NCBI GenBank assembly: GCA_011090425.1
Contig: PHGD01000032.1
Span: 1 to 64,000 of the forward strand
Length of the DNA: 64,000 bases
Direction of reading: 5' to 3'
DNA from: Nitrospira sp. LK70
GTDB lineage: Bacteria; Nitrospirota; Nitrospiria; Nitrospirales; Nitrospiraceae
The first letter of the stretch is position 1. Every line of letters starts with the position of its first letter. A program made the position numbers and the translations under genes. Of the stretch, positions 10,801-19,325 are shown one piece after another. The notes beneath the pieces are model-generated. The model was not told the origin of the DNA, ran no database searches, and was given only the letters and a program-made list of their open reading frames with translations.

Positions 10801-11146
10801 TGGCCTTGCTCTTCTCCACCACCACAAGCACGAGCCAGGGTCGGAGACGATCCTTGCTCTGCGTGCCCGGCGTGAACAGCCAGGGGAAATCCGGTCGGTC
10901 GAATTCGATGAAGGCAAACCGTTCCGGTGGATAGTCAGGAGTCAAGTGCAGCGGTCCGGTGCGGATGATCTCGCGCACATCGATGCCCACCACATCGCCG
11001 GGGCCGTAGAGCTGCGGAGGGCCTGTGCCTTCTGGTTCGACTTGTTTGCCGTTCAAGGTCACGGTCACTGGCAGCAAGACTCCACCCGATTTGACATCCG
11101 GTAGGGTGTTGTCTCCCAAGTCCGGTGTCGTGATCAGTTGAGCCAT
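7865..11146 (-). CDS. Giant protein with an internal LamG/concanavalin-A-like domain (1093 aa)
   Basis: Start at the ATG at 11146, which gives 1093 residues and leaves 35 bases after the DUF6603 gene; an upstream in-frame start would overlap that gene. The N-terminal part has IEFDRPDFPWLFTPGT (near residue 80) and LRPWLVLVVVE, again from an unnamed family. Residues about 500-715 are a LamG-type jelly roll: AYYRFNESQG, DSSGNDNHSVQ, a central FVTMEAVIRWMG strand, and the closing GLIDEVAIYDRALSADRI signature. The remaining 380 residues resume the unnamed family. LamG domains bind glycans or protein ligands, so this protein probably carries a binding module displayed on a larger scaffold. No secretion signal is seen. 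Confidence 0.8.
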   Translation of the reverse strand: MAQLITTPDLGDNTLPDVKSGGVLLPVTVTLNGKQVEPEGTGPPQLYGPGDVVGIDVREIIRTGPLHLTPDYPPERFAFIEFDRPDFPWLFTPGTQSKDRLRPWLVLVVVEKSKATITPPTDNRLPVLSCPIKELPPTLDESWAWAHAVYAGDLGQNPDAATVATRLKDDPQDRNLSRLLCPRKLVAHIPYEACLVPAFEAGRKAGLGEEFDPNREALAHWEFKKDDEVKLPVYYHWSFSTGDEDQFIKLAQQLQPLSVEEEEAALEGIAGEMDISDPGNGMEKSRARLTVSIPSALRISTDETSSSASNLPPGFNKEALRVLLTTPPETKDEMTPLPLPTYGSWHAPPHEVSAQLKTHKWLETLNLDPRYRVAAALGTSIIQKEQEHIVAAVWREVGELQAANELLQRKQLACCVTDSIHKKRLQALTPYAFLQMTEPAPLPANDPLNSAKGGFRQLSHTQLNGERGRSRDAVAKAGTSAQSAQQADESLTSFAAAVLADQPVAYYRFNESQGSTTVRDSSGNDNHSVQVEGGVTFGSPGRGEGDAAAKFDGTSGRIVVHNSDSLNPSFVTMEAVIRWMGPHPADPTISQRILEKSSYSTLAQYGLNIDPDGRVLAQLRPSTDHVEVHAYSNTRIDHNVLVHISATYDGLTIRIYINGVLDSEHSAPGRINPQQPTQGNLIEAGLGLGNQAQASRPRPFHGLIDEVAIYDRALSADRIQTHALAARPLTPLEQVAIIPQFRRMTRAGRAWSLKGTISDYDPDLIAPPPGVREGDRPVSGDSLSKRSPRVAKAAGTDASHLDDLKRDWLTQTEPRTTFAADVAHRVRRPSQPRLTKSVSQEERFQQHGELGPFTYAPSFSNPMYEPLRDQFPEMLLPGLNKIPNDRATTLSVDAPFIEGYMVGLNHELSREFLWREFPTMLNVTYFRQFWEVGGAKNSQAPDLSAPIGDWENVKDGKPLDLGNHLAPGRGGDLTFLLIRSELVIRYPNALIYARKKGSDGNVDPASAPLLPVLRFSPITGVALLGFSLEVTKDPPPNNIPYKFFIEEHFTEPYMGDPDAPDGAYISFASKGQTSAEIAGKILLERFYREIKVM

Positions 11147-11181
11147 GCCGGAACGGACCCAGGGCAAAAAATAATAGGTGC

Positions 11182-14100
11182 TCACCGTTCGCCTCGTTTT
11201 CTGCCGATATCCGGCACCACCCACGTCCGTCGTTTAGGAGACCGTTGCCTCGCTTGGGTTGCGCGTGCATGAGCGGCGGAGTAGCTCATGACCGGCTCGG
11301 CGACCGCCGCCATGCCCTCCATGGCCTCTTTAAATATGCTGGAAGGAGACGGCGCTTCGGCTGGTCGGGTTGCCCGCGCTTTCGGTTCAGGACCTTCATC
11401 TTCCTCGCCCACCACACGATATCCCGCTGGCTTCAGCGTGAGGCCCTGATCCCACCAGGTAGGATCCCCATACTTGGCCGGTCCCGCAGCACGCATTGGG
11501 GATTGTCCTGCCGCGCCGAGATGAGCCACTCGATCCAGGTACGTCGCCGCTTCCAGCTTTGATGTAGGCTGCTCATCCTTGGACAATTTGGCTGCTACAA
11601 TGTCACGCGTCACTGGCTCCCCGCAGGTAAAGCCATCTTTGGCTTTGACGCGGCGGCCAGAATTCTTTTCCTCAAAGGAGGGCGCCGCCAGTTTTTCCGC
11701 GTCTGTCATGACATAGAACTGAGCCCGCGCAAACCAATCCGACAGGGACGAGACGGTCAATGCGGATGTGCTCGGTGTTTTTCCCTTCTCCATGACTTGG
11801 AGTGCAAAGGTGGTGGCGCCTGTTGGAGTCGTTGTGCCGTACTTGGTAATGGGATCGGTATTCAACGGGACCAAACGTTGATTGATGTGCAGCTCGGCAA
11901 GGGGATGGATCAAGACTCTCTTTTTTGGCGGGGTAGTTGCCGGATCCTTGGGCGGAATCGAATCTCGGAAGGTGACTAATGGATTCTCTCCCACCGGCAA
12001 CTGCGAGGACCAGTTGCTGAACTTTTGCAACTCCTTGAGCAGTTCGTTCCCGACATCCGTCGGCGGAGGCAGACGTGGAGGCTCGGCGCGCCCGATAATC
12101 GCAGAGAATTCTGCTGTTTCCTTCATGAGCAGAATTTCAAAGTGGGCCTTCCCCCACACATGCCACGGGGAGGGCCCCTCTAGATTGACCTGGAGACCGA
12201 CGGCCATCAACGTCAGACCAGACACCTTCACGCTCACCATGGCTTCAAACGAGGCGATCACGCCGAACGGTTGGAACTGGATTAGGGCGTCGAACCCGAG
12301 CAACCCGATGATCTCGACGAATCCTGCGATATGTACATAGAGGTCAAGATGCGCGCCGAACTGGACCGTGTTGGACGTGAGGGCAAAGTAGGCGGAGAGT
12401 TGCAGCCGCACTTCGACGCCGCTCTCCTTCATATGCAACCCAATCGCAACTCGCTCGACGGAGGGGAACCCGGCGGGGACTTGAAATGCCGGATGATAGC
12501 CTCCGACGGAGAGCAGGAACATCGGCTTCGCTCCGAAGCTGGCACGTAAGGCCATGCCTCCGGTGATGGTAAAGGGGCCGATGGTGGAGTCGTACAAATA
12601 GGCATCCAGCGAGATGTCTCCGCTGCCGAAATCGAAGATACCCAGGGTATCGAGCTGAAGCTTGATCTTCGGAGTGTCTTGCTCTTTTTCTTCACCGTCA
12701 GTGCCTGAACCTCCGGCCTGACCGGACTCGTCTGTCTTCCCGGGGAGCGTGACGCGCAGGCGGCCCAGGATCATCAGACGGAACGACTCGGAAAATTCCA
12801 GGATAATCCCGATCTCCATCGACAGAAGCGGCGGCGATCCCCCCCAGCCGATGATGGCCATGGGGCCAAACAGGAATCGGTCTCTTGCCGGTGGGAAAAT
12901 GGCGCTGAGATTACTGATGATCTGCGGCGCGTTCTCCACGACATTCTGCGGAAAGAGAATCGATCCTAAGGCGCCTCGACGGAGGCCTTCTTGCAAGGCC
13001 TTCGTGTTCGCTATACGATTGACACCGAGGAGACCGCCGAGCCCATTGAGACTGAACCCATAGCCGAGCTGGATCCCGGGATCGAAGCGGACGGAGATGA
13101 TGACGAGGAGTGAAAAACCTGGTTTGCCATCCGGCATCTTCGTGGTGAGAAGGCCCACGGCTGTGAGGGAAAACTTTTGGGCGATCTCCAGTTGCAAGAC
13201 TCCGGCGTATTGTTCCTTCTCAAAATCGAAATAGAGATAGCCGCCGCCGGTGACCACCTGGGCCTTGATCACTAGTCCGATGCCGTTCGGGGGCTTGAAG
13301 CCGAGGTCGAGATTCGCGACGCCGAGATTGCCGCCCTTTTGCGGGAAACTGAGCGTAGCCTGAAGGCCAAACCGTTCCACGATGGCGGAGACCGGTCCCA
13401 GTTGAACCCTCACGGTCGTGGCCGTGACCGCTCGAATCGCACTCTCTTTCGTTTTGCTATCTTCCTTGGCCTCCAAGGCGAGGTAGACGGAATCGATCTT
13501 GATGACCCCGAAGAGATCGACGTTGACGGGTAAGGTCGTCTCCAGTCCCGCGCCACCTTTAAAATAGAGACCTTTCTTGTTGGACCAGCCGAGTGCTAGG
13601 TCGGAACTTATACTAAATTCGTCAACCGATGACACAGCCTTCTTCACAAACGAGTCGGCACCCGATAGAGTAAGTAGAAGGCGCAACCTTTCTAGGTCAC
13701 ACTCCACAAAGGCGTCATAGTGACTGCCAGATACACGCTCCACTCCACCTCTGAAACGAATCTTTTTCACGTCAAGTTTCGAGCCGCCGGGGAACGATAG
13801 AAGCGTTTTTGGGTTGTCGTTACTTGACTCGTAACAGACGCCCACGCCCAGCCTAACTTCTGCGGAGCTTGCACCACCAAATAACGCCGTTTGCAGGATA
13901 GGTGGCTGATTTGGTCGCACAATCAAATTGACGCCATTTGCTAGATCCGCACCTCCTTCCAACTCAAGCACGACTTTATTACTGAGGAGCGGAAGCGATG
14001 TGTCGACTACGCCGCGCACTATGGGCATGATCCCAAGGCCACCATCCGCGCCACCGGGGGTTGACGCTCGTGTCTCATAAATCGACAAGCCCATTTCAGC

Positions 14101-14889
14101 GCTCCCTGCCCGTCCTATCTCACGGAACAGGTTGATGATCAACCGTGCCGCTGGATCGTCAACTGCTTCAGGTACGCTGCGACCTAGAATAGCCTCTTCC
14201 ACCTTGCGTGACATAGGGCGCAGTTGTCCTGTGCCGCCCAGCATCTGTAAGACCAGAGCAACGTTAGAAAGCAGCGCCTCAGCGTTATAAGTGGCAGTGC
14301 CCCAGCCGTAGCCTATTGGGAAAAACTCTGCCGGGTCGGATAACAGCGTGCCAATGCGGTCATAGTGAATGATGCCACGCACATGTTCGCTTTGGAAATT
14401 TACTGGGTCGGCGGGAAACAAACGGCATTCGAAAATGGTAAACAGTTTCAAGAATGAGAATGTCATTGGGGCGCGAGATACCGTGTAGTTGATAAGCAGG
14501 TAATCGAGCAGGCGCGGCAACAGCTCTTTGTCAATCATCGTGCGCGCAACGTAATCGCCGGCGCCCGCCAGCGTCGTTGGGAGCCCATTGGCAATTTTGG
14601 CTATACGGTCTATCAGTGCGCCGATGGCAACGATGAGTTCTCTCGCACGCATCAGCATTATGGCATCGTCTTTCCACTCTTCGGGCGTGGAATTGAGGAC
14701 GATTTTCAGCTTTTCGAGTACATCCTCGATAGGTAGGCCGACTAACCCAATATCAGAGATACCAGGTGGAAGCGTCCAGCCGAGATTCTTCAGTAAAGTC
14801 CGCACGCTTGCTGGATTCTGTAACGCGCTCGTGAGTGGGCTCAGAGCGTGGCCGAGTTCAACTGCAGCAATGTCAAGCGTGCTCGCCAT
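11182..14889 (-). CDS. DUF6603-family giant protein (1235 aa)
   Basis: A 1235-residue protein starting three bases after the stop of the phospholipase-D-like gene. The central region (about residues 480-1000) shows DUF6603 hallmarks: long alternating hydrophobic beta strands, the FSLNGLGGLLGVNR segment, and FLFGPMAIIGWGG followed by LSMEIGIILEFSES. The strand pattern suggests a large beta-helix or barrel-like fold. The N-terminal 400 residues are a different, more helical region of unknown function. The C-terminal 250 residues are Pro-rich and probably flexible. DUF6603 proteins have no established activity. By eye, base composition becomes richer in A+T upstream of about 13600, inside this gene, which may mark a fusion of two segments of different origin. 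Confidence 0.8.
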   Translation of the reverse strand: MASTLDIAAVELGHALSPLTSALQNPASVRTLLKNLGWTLPPGISDIGLVGLPIEDVLEKLKIVLNSTPEEWKDDAIMLMRARELIVAIGALIDRIAKIANGLPTTLAGAGDYVARTMIDKELLPRLLDYLLINYTVSRAPMTFSFLKLFTIFECRLFPADPVNFQSEHVRGIIHYDRIGTLLSDPAEFFPIGYGWGTATYNAEALLSNVALVLQMLGGTGQLRPMSRKVEEAILGRSVPEAVDDPAARLIINLFREIGRAGSAEMGLSIYETRASTPGGADGGLGIMPIVRGVVDTSLPLLSNKVVLELEGGADLANGVNLIVRPNQPPILQTALFGGASSAEVRLGVGVCYESSNDNPKTLLSFPGGSKLDVKKIRFRGGVERVSGSHYDAFVECDLERLRLLLTLSGADSFVKKAVSSVDEFSISSDLALGWSNKKGLYFKGGAGLETTLPVNVDLFGVIKIDSVYLALEAKEDSKTKESAIRAVTATTVRVQLGPVSAIVERFGLQATLSFPQKGGNLGVANLDLGFKPPNGIGLVIKAQVVTGGGYLYFDFEKEQYAGVLQLEIAQKFSLTAVGLLTTKMPDGKPGFSLLVIISVRFDPGIQLGYGFSLNGLGGLLGVNRIANTKALQEGLRRGALGSILFPQNVVENAPQIISNLSAIFPPARDRFLFGPMAIIGWGGSPPLLSMEIGIILEFSESFRLMILGRLRVTLPGKTDESGQAGGSGTDGEEKEQDTPKIKLQLDTLGIFDFGSGDISLDAYLYDSTIGPFTITGGMALRASFGAKPMFLLSVGGYHPAFQVPAGFPSVERVAIGLHMKESGVEVRLQLSAYFALTSNTVQFGAHLDLYVHIAGFVEIIGLLGFDALIQFQPFGVIASFEAMVSVKVSGLTLMAVGLQVNLEGPSPWHVWGKAHFEILLMKETAEFSAIIGRAEPPRLPPPTDVGNELLKELQKFSNWSSQLPVGENPLVTFRDSIPPKDPATTPPKKRVLIHPLAELHINQRLVPLNTDPITKYGTTTPTGATTFALQVMEKGKTPSTSALTVSSLSDWFARAQFYVMTDAEKLAAPSFEEKNSGRRVKAKDGFTCGEPVTRDIVAAKLSKDEQPTSKLEAATYLDRVAHLGAAGQSPMRAAGPAKYGDPTWWDQGLTLKPAGYRVVGEEDEGPEPKARATRPAEAPSPSSIFKEAMEGMAAVAEPVMSYSAAHARATQARQRSPKRRTWVVPDIGRKRGER

Positions 14890-14892
14890 GGC

Positions 14893-16812
14893 CTATCTCC
14901 ACTTCCCGGTGGCGAAGTCAAACGATTCCACCTCATCCTGTACCTTCAGGTTGCTCCCAGGATATATACCCATCGCCGCGAGGTTATCTGTCGCGTTTGA
15001 CTGCGGACGGTAGGGAAGAATGCGCTGTCGGAGCACCGATGGCAGATTTGAAGAAGACAGCCCTGCAAGTTTTCCCGCTGCTAGTTCGCTCCACAATTGC
15101 CACCATCCGCCTCCTGGGCGTGTCATCAGCGCGTCGTCGGTATCCGTCATGTAACCCAGATGCTCACGCCACAATTGGCGCCGAAGTTCATCAATGACTG
15201 TCGTGGAAGGCTGCCCGTCAACGCCGTTGTAAATAGCGATGTTCGTTTCAACAGCGCGGAACGGCTGGTTTGTTTGGTTGGGATTGGCGTGTTGCGCAAA
15301 CCTACCTAGCTGCACGATGCTTGTGAGAAATGGATTGAACACCTGGGTCGCGTTCAAGGATGCGCCGTCCGTGTTAGCACTACCCACTGTTGCCCATTGG
15401 TCGTCGACAATTGCGGTCTTACTGTGTACGTAGTTCCGCATGATGATTGTTGGTGTGCCTGGCTCATGGCTCCACAAGGTGAAGATACCCACCCGATCAA
15501 TAGCGTCGAGTGAGCCTACTCCGCGCAGGAACGTATCAACGACGCGTGGCTGAAGTGATGAGTAACCCGGTAAATCGACCTTGATATTGAGGAGGAGAAT
15601 AATCTGTAGTTTCTTATTCTCATCTAGCCGCGCGAGCATAGCATCAACAATCTCGAAACTTGTGAAATACTGATCCTCGATATAGATAAAGTCTGCTGCG
15701 TTGGCAATCGCGCGCTGGTACGCCTCCAGAATTCCTGTTTCCCCATAGGGAAGGTCCGTTGACGCGTCGTCTGGCAACGTACGAATGACTTGTACGGAGG
15801 CGGTACTTGACTCAGTATGAGTGGCAAATGGGGTTGCACCTGTTACTGGCACAGCCATCGGTGCGGGTTTGTTCCACAGGGTGGCGAATGTTTCGTCTAA
15901 GTGTCCAGCAGCTGGTCCTTGAATCTTGGTGGTAACTTCGTGGATAGGTACCTTAATTTGATTACTAATACCCATCGTACCGCGCCGAGGGTCGCGGATG
16001 GTGTGCGTCTGCGCATCCCAATATTCTTGCATGATGGGTGAGCCAACGAGATAGGCTGTCTGGCCGTCGAGAATTAATATTTTCGCATGCATAGGCGCGA
16101 GGATTAGCCTTCTATATAAACGCAGTTGCACGTTGGTGTTGCGAAAATAGTTGCTCACCTCGTTTGCGGTATCAAACAAGCCAAAACCATCTGGCGAGAA
16201 GTCGTTGAACAGGGCGCTTATGGTTAGATGAGATGCCTTCTGTTTGAACGCCTCCTGTAACTTCTCTCCAACCACAGCGCCAGTCTCCGACATTGGCACT
16301 GGAAACTTTGTGATGACATCGGGGACTTCAAAGAACAGCATCGTGAAGTTAATAGTGCTCACGGCTATATTGACTTGGTCGGTAATCTCGCGCCAACCAT
16401 TCTCGTTGTCGATTAGAAATGTGATGGCGTTGCCCGCGCTGTGCATGATGGGCGTGCCAGCTGGATTGATGGTGGCATTAGTGACTAGCAAGCCCCTTAT
16501 GTTATTGGGGTGCAGTTCTATGTCGGGCATTGTCAAAGTAGTCGTTGTAACGTTGCTGTGTTCAATAGTTTCATGGAGAAGGCGTTTGTATTTGTCAAAT
16601 ACACGCACGACAATGTCTGGCAGCCATTCCAGGGTGCCGTACCTACTTGCGGGATAGGTGATGCTATAGTTTCCGCTAGCATTTGTTGTATTGGTACCGA
16701 GCAATTGGTCGCCCGTGATAGCGTCTACATCGTATGCCTCTACGATAAGATCAAGAATCCCATTCGTCGTGCCAGTGAAGAGGACACGCCCTTGTACTGC
16801 CGTATTCGGCAT
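14893..16812 (-). CDS. Phospholipase-D-superfamily protein with an N-terminal beta-sandwich
   Basis: A 639-residue protein with both HKD catalytic motifs of the PLD superfamily: HAKILILD near residue 240 and HSKTAIVD near residue 460, the second followed by the usual GSAN-type sequence (VGSANTDGASL). The first 100 residues (VQGRVLFTGTTNG onward, with GNYSITYP) look like a carboxypeptidase-regulatory or transthyretin-like beta-sandwich, a common binding domain of secreted proteins. Family members cleave phospholipids or nucleic acids, and some are antibacterial or anti-host toxins. There is no signal peptide. It is the second gene of the minus-strand operon, four bases after the SpvB-like fragment, so it could be a cargo toxin of that system; this role is inferred. 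Confidence 0.85.
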   Translation of the reverse strand: MPNTAVQGRVLFTGTTNGILDLIVEAYDVDAITGDQLLGTNTTNASGNYSITYPASRYGTLEWLPDIVVRVFDKYKRLLHETIEHSNVTTTTLTMPDIELHPNNIRGLLVTNATINPAGTPIMHSAGNAITFLIDNENGWREITDQVNIAVSTINFTMLFFEVPDVITKFPVPMSETGAVVGEKLQEAFKQKASHLTISALFNDFSPDGFGLFDTANEVSNYFRNTNVQLRLYRRLILAPMHAKILILDGQTAYLVGSPIMQEYWDAQTHTIRDPRRGTMGISNQIKVPIHEVTTKIQGPAAGHLDETFATLWNKPAPMAVPVTGATPFATHTESSTASVQVIRTLPDDASTDLPYGETGILEAYQRAIANAADFIYIEDQYFTSFEIVDAMLARLDENKKLQIILLLNIKVDLPGYSSLQPRVVDTFLRGVGSLDAIDRVGIFTLWSHEPGTPTIIMRNYVHSKTAIVDDQWATVGSANTDGASLNATQVFNPFLTSIVQLGRFAQHANPNQTNQPFRAVETNIAIYNGVDGQPSTTVIDELRRQLWREHLGYMTDTDDALMTRPGGGWWQLWSELAAGKLAGLSSSNLPSVLRQRILPYRPQSNATDNLAAMGIYPGSNLKVQDEVESFDFATGKWR

Positions 16813-16816
16813 AGAT

Positions 16817-17191
16817 CTAACTCATAGGGTCTGGCATGACCATTGACTTATCGCTGATCAGCCCAGCTTTGCTGCACATTTCCCAAGCGTTGATTCCAGC
16901 TTGTACCCCATGGTGATGCGTGACCTTGGCAAAGAGCCCTTCGGTGCGAGGGCAATACCGCGTCGCCTTGAGCGGATCAAGCGACAGGGTTTCGACGGGA
17001 ACCAGATCTTCCACTCCCGAGAGCGCAAATGCATTCAAGTCTTTCATTTCCCTATCACCGTCGCGATAGCGCGGAATGCCCTTGGAGGTTTTCCGTATCA
17101 CGCAGGGGATGCTCAGACTCCAGCCCAGGCCAAAAGAGCCGTTCCCGTTCCCGCGCTGTAGGCACAGTGACCGGCTCATCACAGGGCTCAA
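16817..17191 (-). pseudogene. Remnant of a TcB/SpvB-type toxin gene (N-terminal fragment)
   Basis: The 124-residue frame starts at a TTG and contains clear signatures of the SpvB/TcaC N-terminal domain of insecticidal toxin complexes: GSFGLGWSLSIP, RKTSKGIPRYRDGD and LSGVEDLVPV, then a diverged WEMCSKAGLIS where the family usually has a WEVRSKDGL-type motif. Homology ends there and a stop follows ten residues later, whereas intact TcB proteins have well over a thousand residues. The sequence just before the first motif is also out of register with the family, consistent with a small deletion or frameshift. I therefore treat it as a broken gene. Its position at the head of the operon hints that the operon once accompanied, or still belongs to, a toxin-complex-like locus. 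Confidence 0.7.
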
Positions 17192-18242
17192 AACTACTGA
17201 TGAGTAGCACTACTTATCCATAACGCAAGTTCTGTTCCTAGATAGTCATCACCACCGAACACGAGTGTTCATCCTGTTCTTGACTTGCTAGGAGTGCGAG
17301 GCCATGTGAAGGACGGCATTGCTCGCATTCTGTTGAGGAGAGATGCCCCAGAACTGTACAAACTATTTGTCACTCTCGTCATCCGCGATGAGATGAGACA
17401 ACGAGTGCGCGATGCCATTTCACTCATGGCCAAATCCATCCATCACCAGCACCGTCACGCGCTAAGCGAGAAACTCATAGGGAGCTGCCCTCAGCAATGA
17501 CCCCGGTACGGCCATTGCTTAACGTCGATTAAGTAGGCCACCGTTAAGTAGATCATCATATGAGTGACTACCTGTCGCGAGGCAGGTTCGAGCAGAGACT
17601 GACCCCCCTGGCTGCCTCCTGAACGGCAAGTAGGCGATGAACACTGCACGTAACGGCAGTATGACTGGACCCGGCTCCATATCCGGAAGCGCGGTCGCGT
17701 TGCTTTCGTGATCTCGCCCATCCGGGGGATTGACCATGCCATCGCGACATCCCTTCAAATCACGCAGAGGGGACAGCATGTTTCGTGCCATGAGCGGGCA
17801 GGATGTATTTCATCCGGACCACCTTCACGCGATCAGGTTCTCTATCGGCATCATTGTCAGGGATTCCAGCTGGTTCGATGAGCGGTGACCATGAGAAACC
17901 CTTCTTCATCGAAGCTGGTTCAGAGGCGGTCCACTATGTGGGACAGGCTACGTAGAGTATCTATAAAGATACATACTGAATCTAATCCGATTCACCTGCT
18001 TGCCCTGATGTTTCAGTATTCCTCTGTGCATTTCATTGAGCACAGGTTCTCTTGCGTTCACTGTGCACAGAGTCATTCTTCGACCCTGCTTTATCAGGCA
18101 TCGTCATTGCTTAGGGGCATGACTCAGTGGTCTAAGAAAATAAGATGCTCGATGACCTGAAGGCCAGCACAGGGTGCTCGTTCAGCGCATGAGGCTTGTT
18201 CACGGGTCTTTCGCTGAGTAGCTACGCTAAGGAGAATCTTCC
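17192..18242. other. About 1 kb without a convincing gene
   Basis: Several short open frames exist on both strands, but none has a good ribosome-binding site, recognisable domain or natural codon pattern. The part next to 17191 may be further decayed TcB/SpvB sequence. A short direct repeat (agctggttc) occurs twice near 17870-17930. The region presumably contains the divergent promoters of the minus-strand operon and of the amidase gene; no clear -35/-10 pair can be singled out. Confidence 0.4.
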
Positions 18243-19079
18243 ATGCCATCACGCCGCCGCATTTCTTCCAAGAAGACAGAATCTCCACGCAACCGGAATC
18301 TGATGTATCCCGGCTACTACGTCAAAGTCGGCGTCAAGGACCAAACTGTGGTCCGTGCCGTCCAGCGCCGACTGAATGATCTTGGGTGTGGGCCGATTCC
18401 CGTCAGTGGCACGTTTGACAGCCAGACAAAATCCGCGGTCCAGCTCTTTCAAGCCCGTTCAGTCGATAGCCAAGGACTGTCACTCAAGATCGACGGGGTG
18501 ATCGGCCCACTCACCTGGGTGGCGCTGTTCGGCTCGCAGAGTCTGCCTTCTATTGGCACCGTCCCCGTCTCACCTTTGCTGGATCGAACCTTGGGCATTG
18601 CTGCCGCAGAAATCGGCGTGATGGAGGTGCCTCCTGGTTCGAACCGCGGCCCTCGCGTGGATGAATACTTGCAGTCCGTCGGCCTCGATGCCTCCGAGGA
18701 CAGCTACCCCTGGTGTGCCGCCTTTGTCTATTGGTCTTTTCAAAAGGCTGCGGCTCAGGTCGGGAGCGAGAATCCCTGCATCCGGACGGCTGGAGTCTTG
18801 GACCATTGGAGCAAGGCCGGTCAGGCCGGTGCAACGCGGTTATCGCCAAAAGCGGTCATCGACGACTTCTCGCTCCTCAAGCCCGGCCTCATCTTTGTCA
18901 TCAGCACAGGTGAGGGGAAAGGACACATGGGCATCGTCGAAGACTTTCGCGATGATCGGCTCGTCACGATCGAAGGGAATACCAATCTGCCCGGTGACCG
19001 GGAAGGTATAGGGGTCTTTCGTCGGACCAGCCGGAAGCTCTCCGACATCAACAAAGGCTTCATCAGCTACGACGCGTAA
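18243..19079 (+). CDS. Peptidoglycan-binding CHAP-type amidase/endopeptidase
   Basis: A 278-residue protein with an AAGGAGA ribosome-binding site before the ATG. Residues about 25-100 are a PG_binding_1 helical domain (VVRAVQRRLNDLGCG, then GTFDSQTKSAVQLFQ and IDGVIGPLTW). Residues about 115-260 are a CHAP/NlpC-P60-like papain fold: the nucleophile is the Cys of YPWCAAFVYW, the His is in GKGHMGIVED, and the polar third residue is probably in IEGNTN. Such enzymes cut peptide cross-links or the amide bond of peptidoglycan. There is no obvious Sec signal peptide, only a basic N-terminus, which fits a phage-type endolysin or an effector exported by another route. It stands alone between the toxin-like operon and the conflict genes. 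Confidence 0.85.
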   Translation: MPSRRRISSKKTESPRNRNLMYPGYYVKVGVKDQTVVRAVQRRLNDLGCGPIPVSGTFDSQTKSAVQLFQARSVDSQGLSLKIDGVIGPLTWVALFGSQSLPSIGTVPVSPLLDRTLGIAAAEIGVMEVPPGSNRGPRVDEYLQSVGLDASEDSYPWCAAFVYWSFQKAAAQVGSENPCIRTAGVLDHWSKAGQAGATRLSPKAVIDDFSLLKPGLIFVISTGEGKGHMGIVEDFRDDRLVTIEGNTNLPGDREGIGVFRRTSRKLSDINKGFISYDA

Positions 19080-19325
19080 CAAGGCAGCAGTGTGTTTCCT
19101 AAGACTTTTTAGCTTTAGAGACTTTAAATATGACTATGTACGGAGTCTCTTTTAAGAGAGGGTGAGTCTAACTGGATACCACGAGATAAGGTAGTCCACG
19201 AACGCGAGGGTGATCCTTGGCAATTCAGAGCCTAAAAACCATAGCTTACGGATATAAGGCAAAGGTTTTCCATTACCTATGGCCCAGACAACGACAGGCT
19301 AACGAGCTTCTCGGTTAGAAACCTA

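Noticed and set aside
17285..17500. 71-codon plus-strand open frame
   Set aside because: No ribosome-binding site, no recognisable family and an area of likely decayed sequence.
17519..17791. 90-codon minus-strand open frame upstream of the SpvB-like fragment
   Set aside because: I could not match it to the SpvB N-terminus or to any family; other frames of similar length overlap it.
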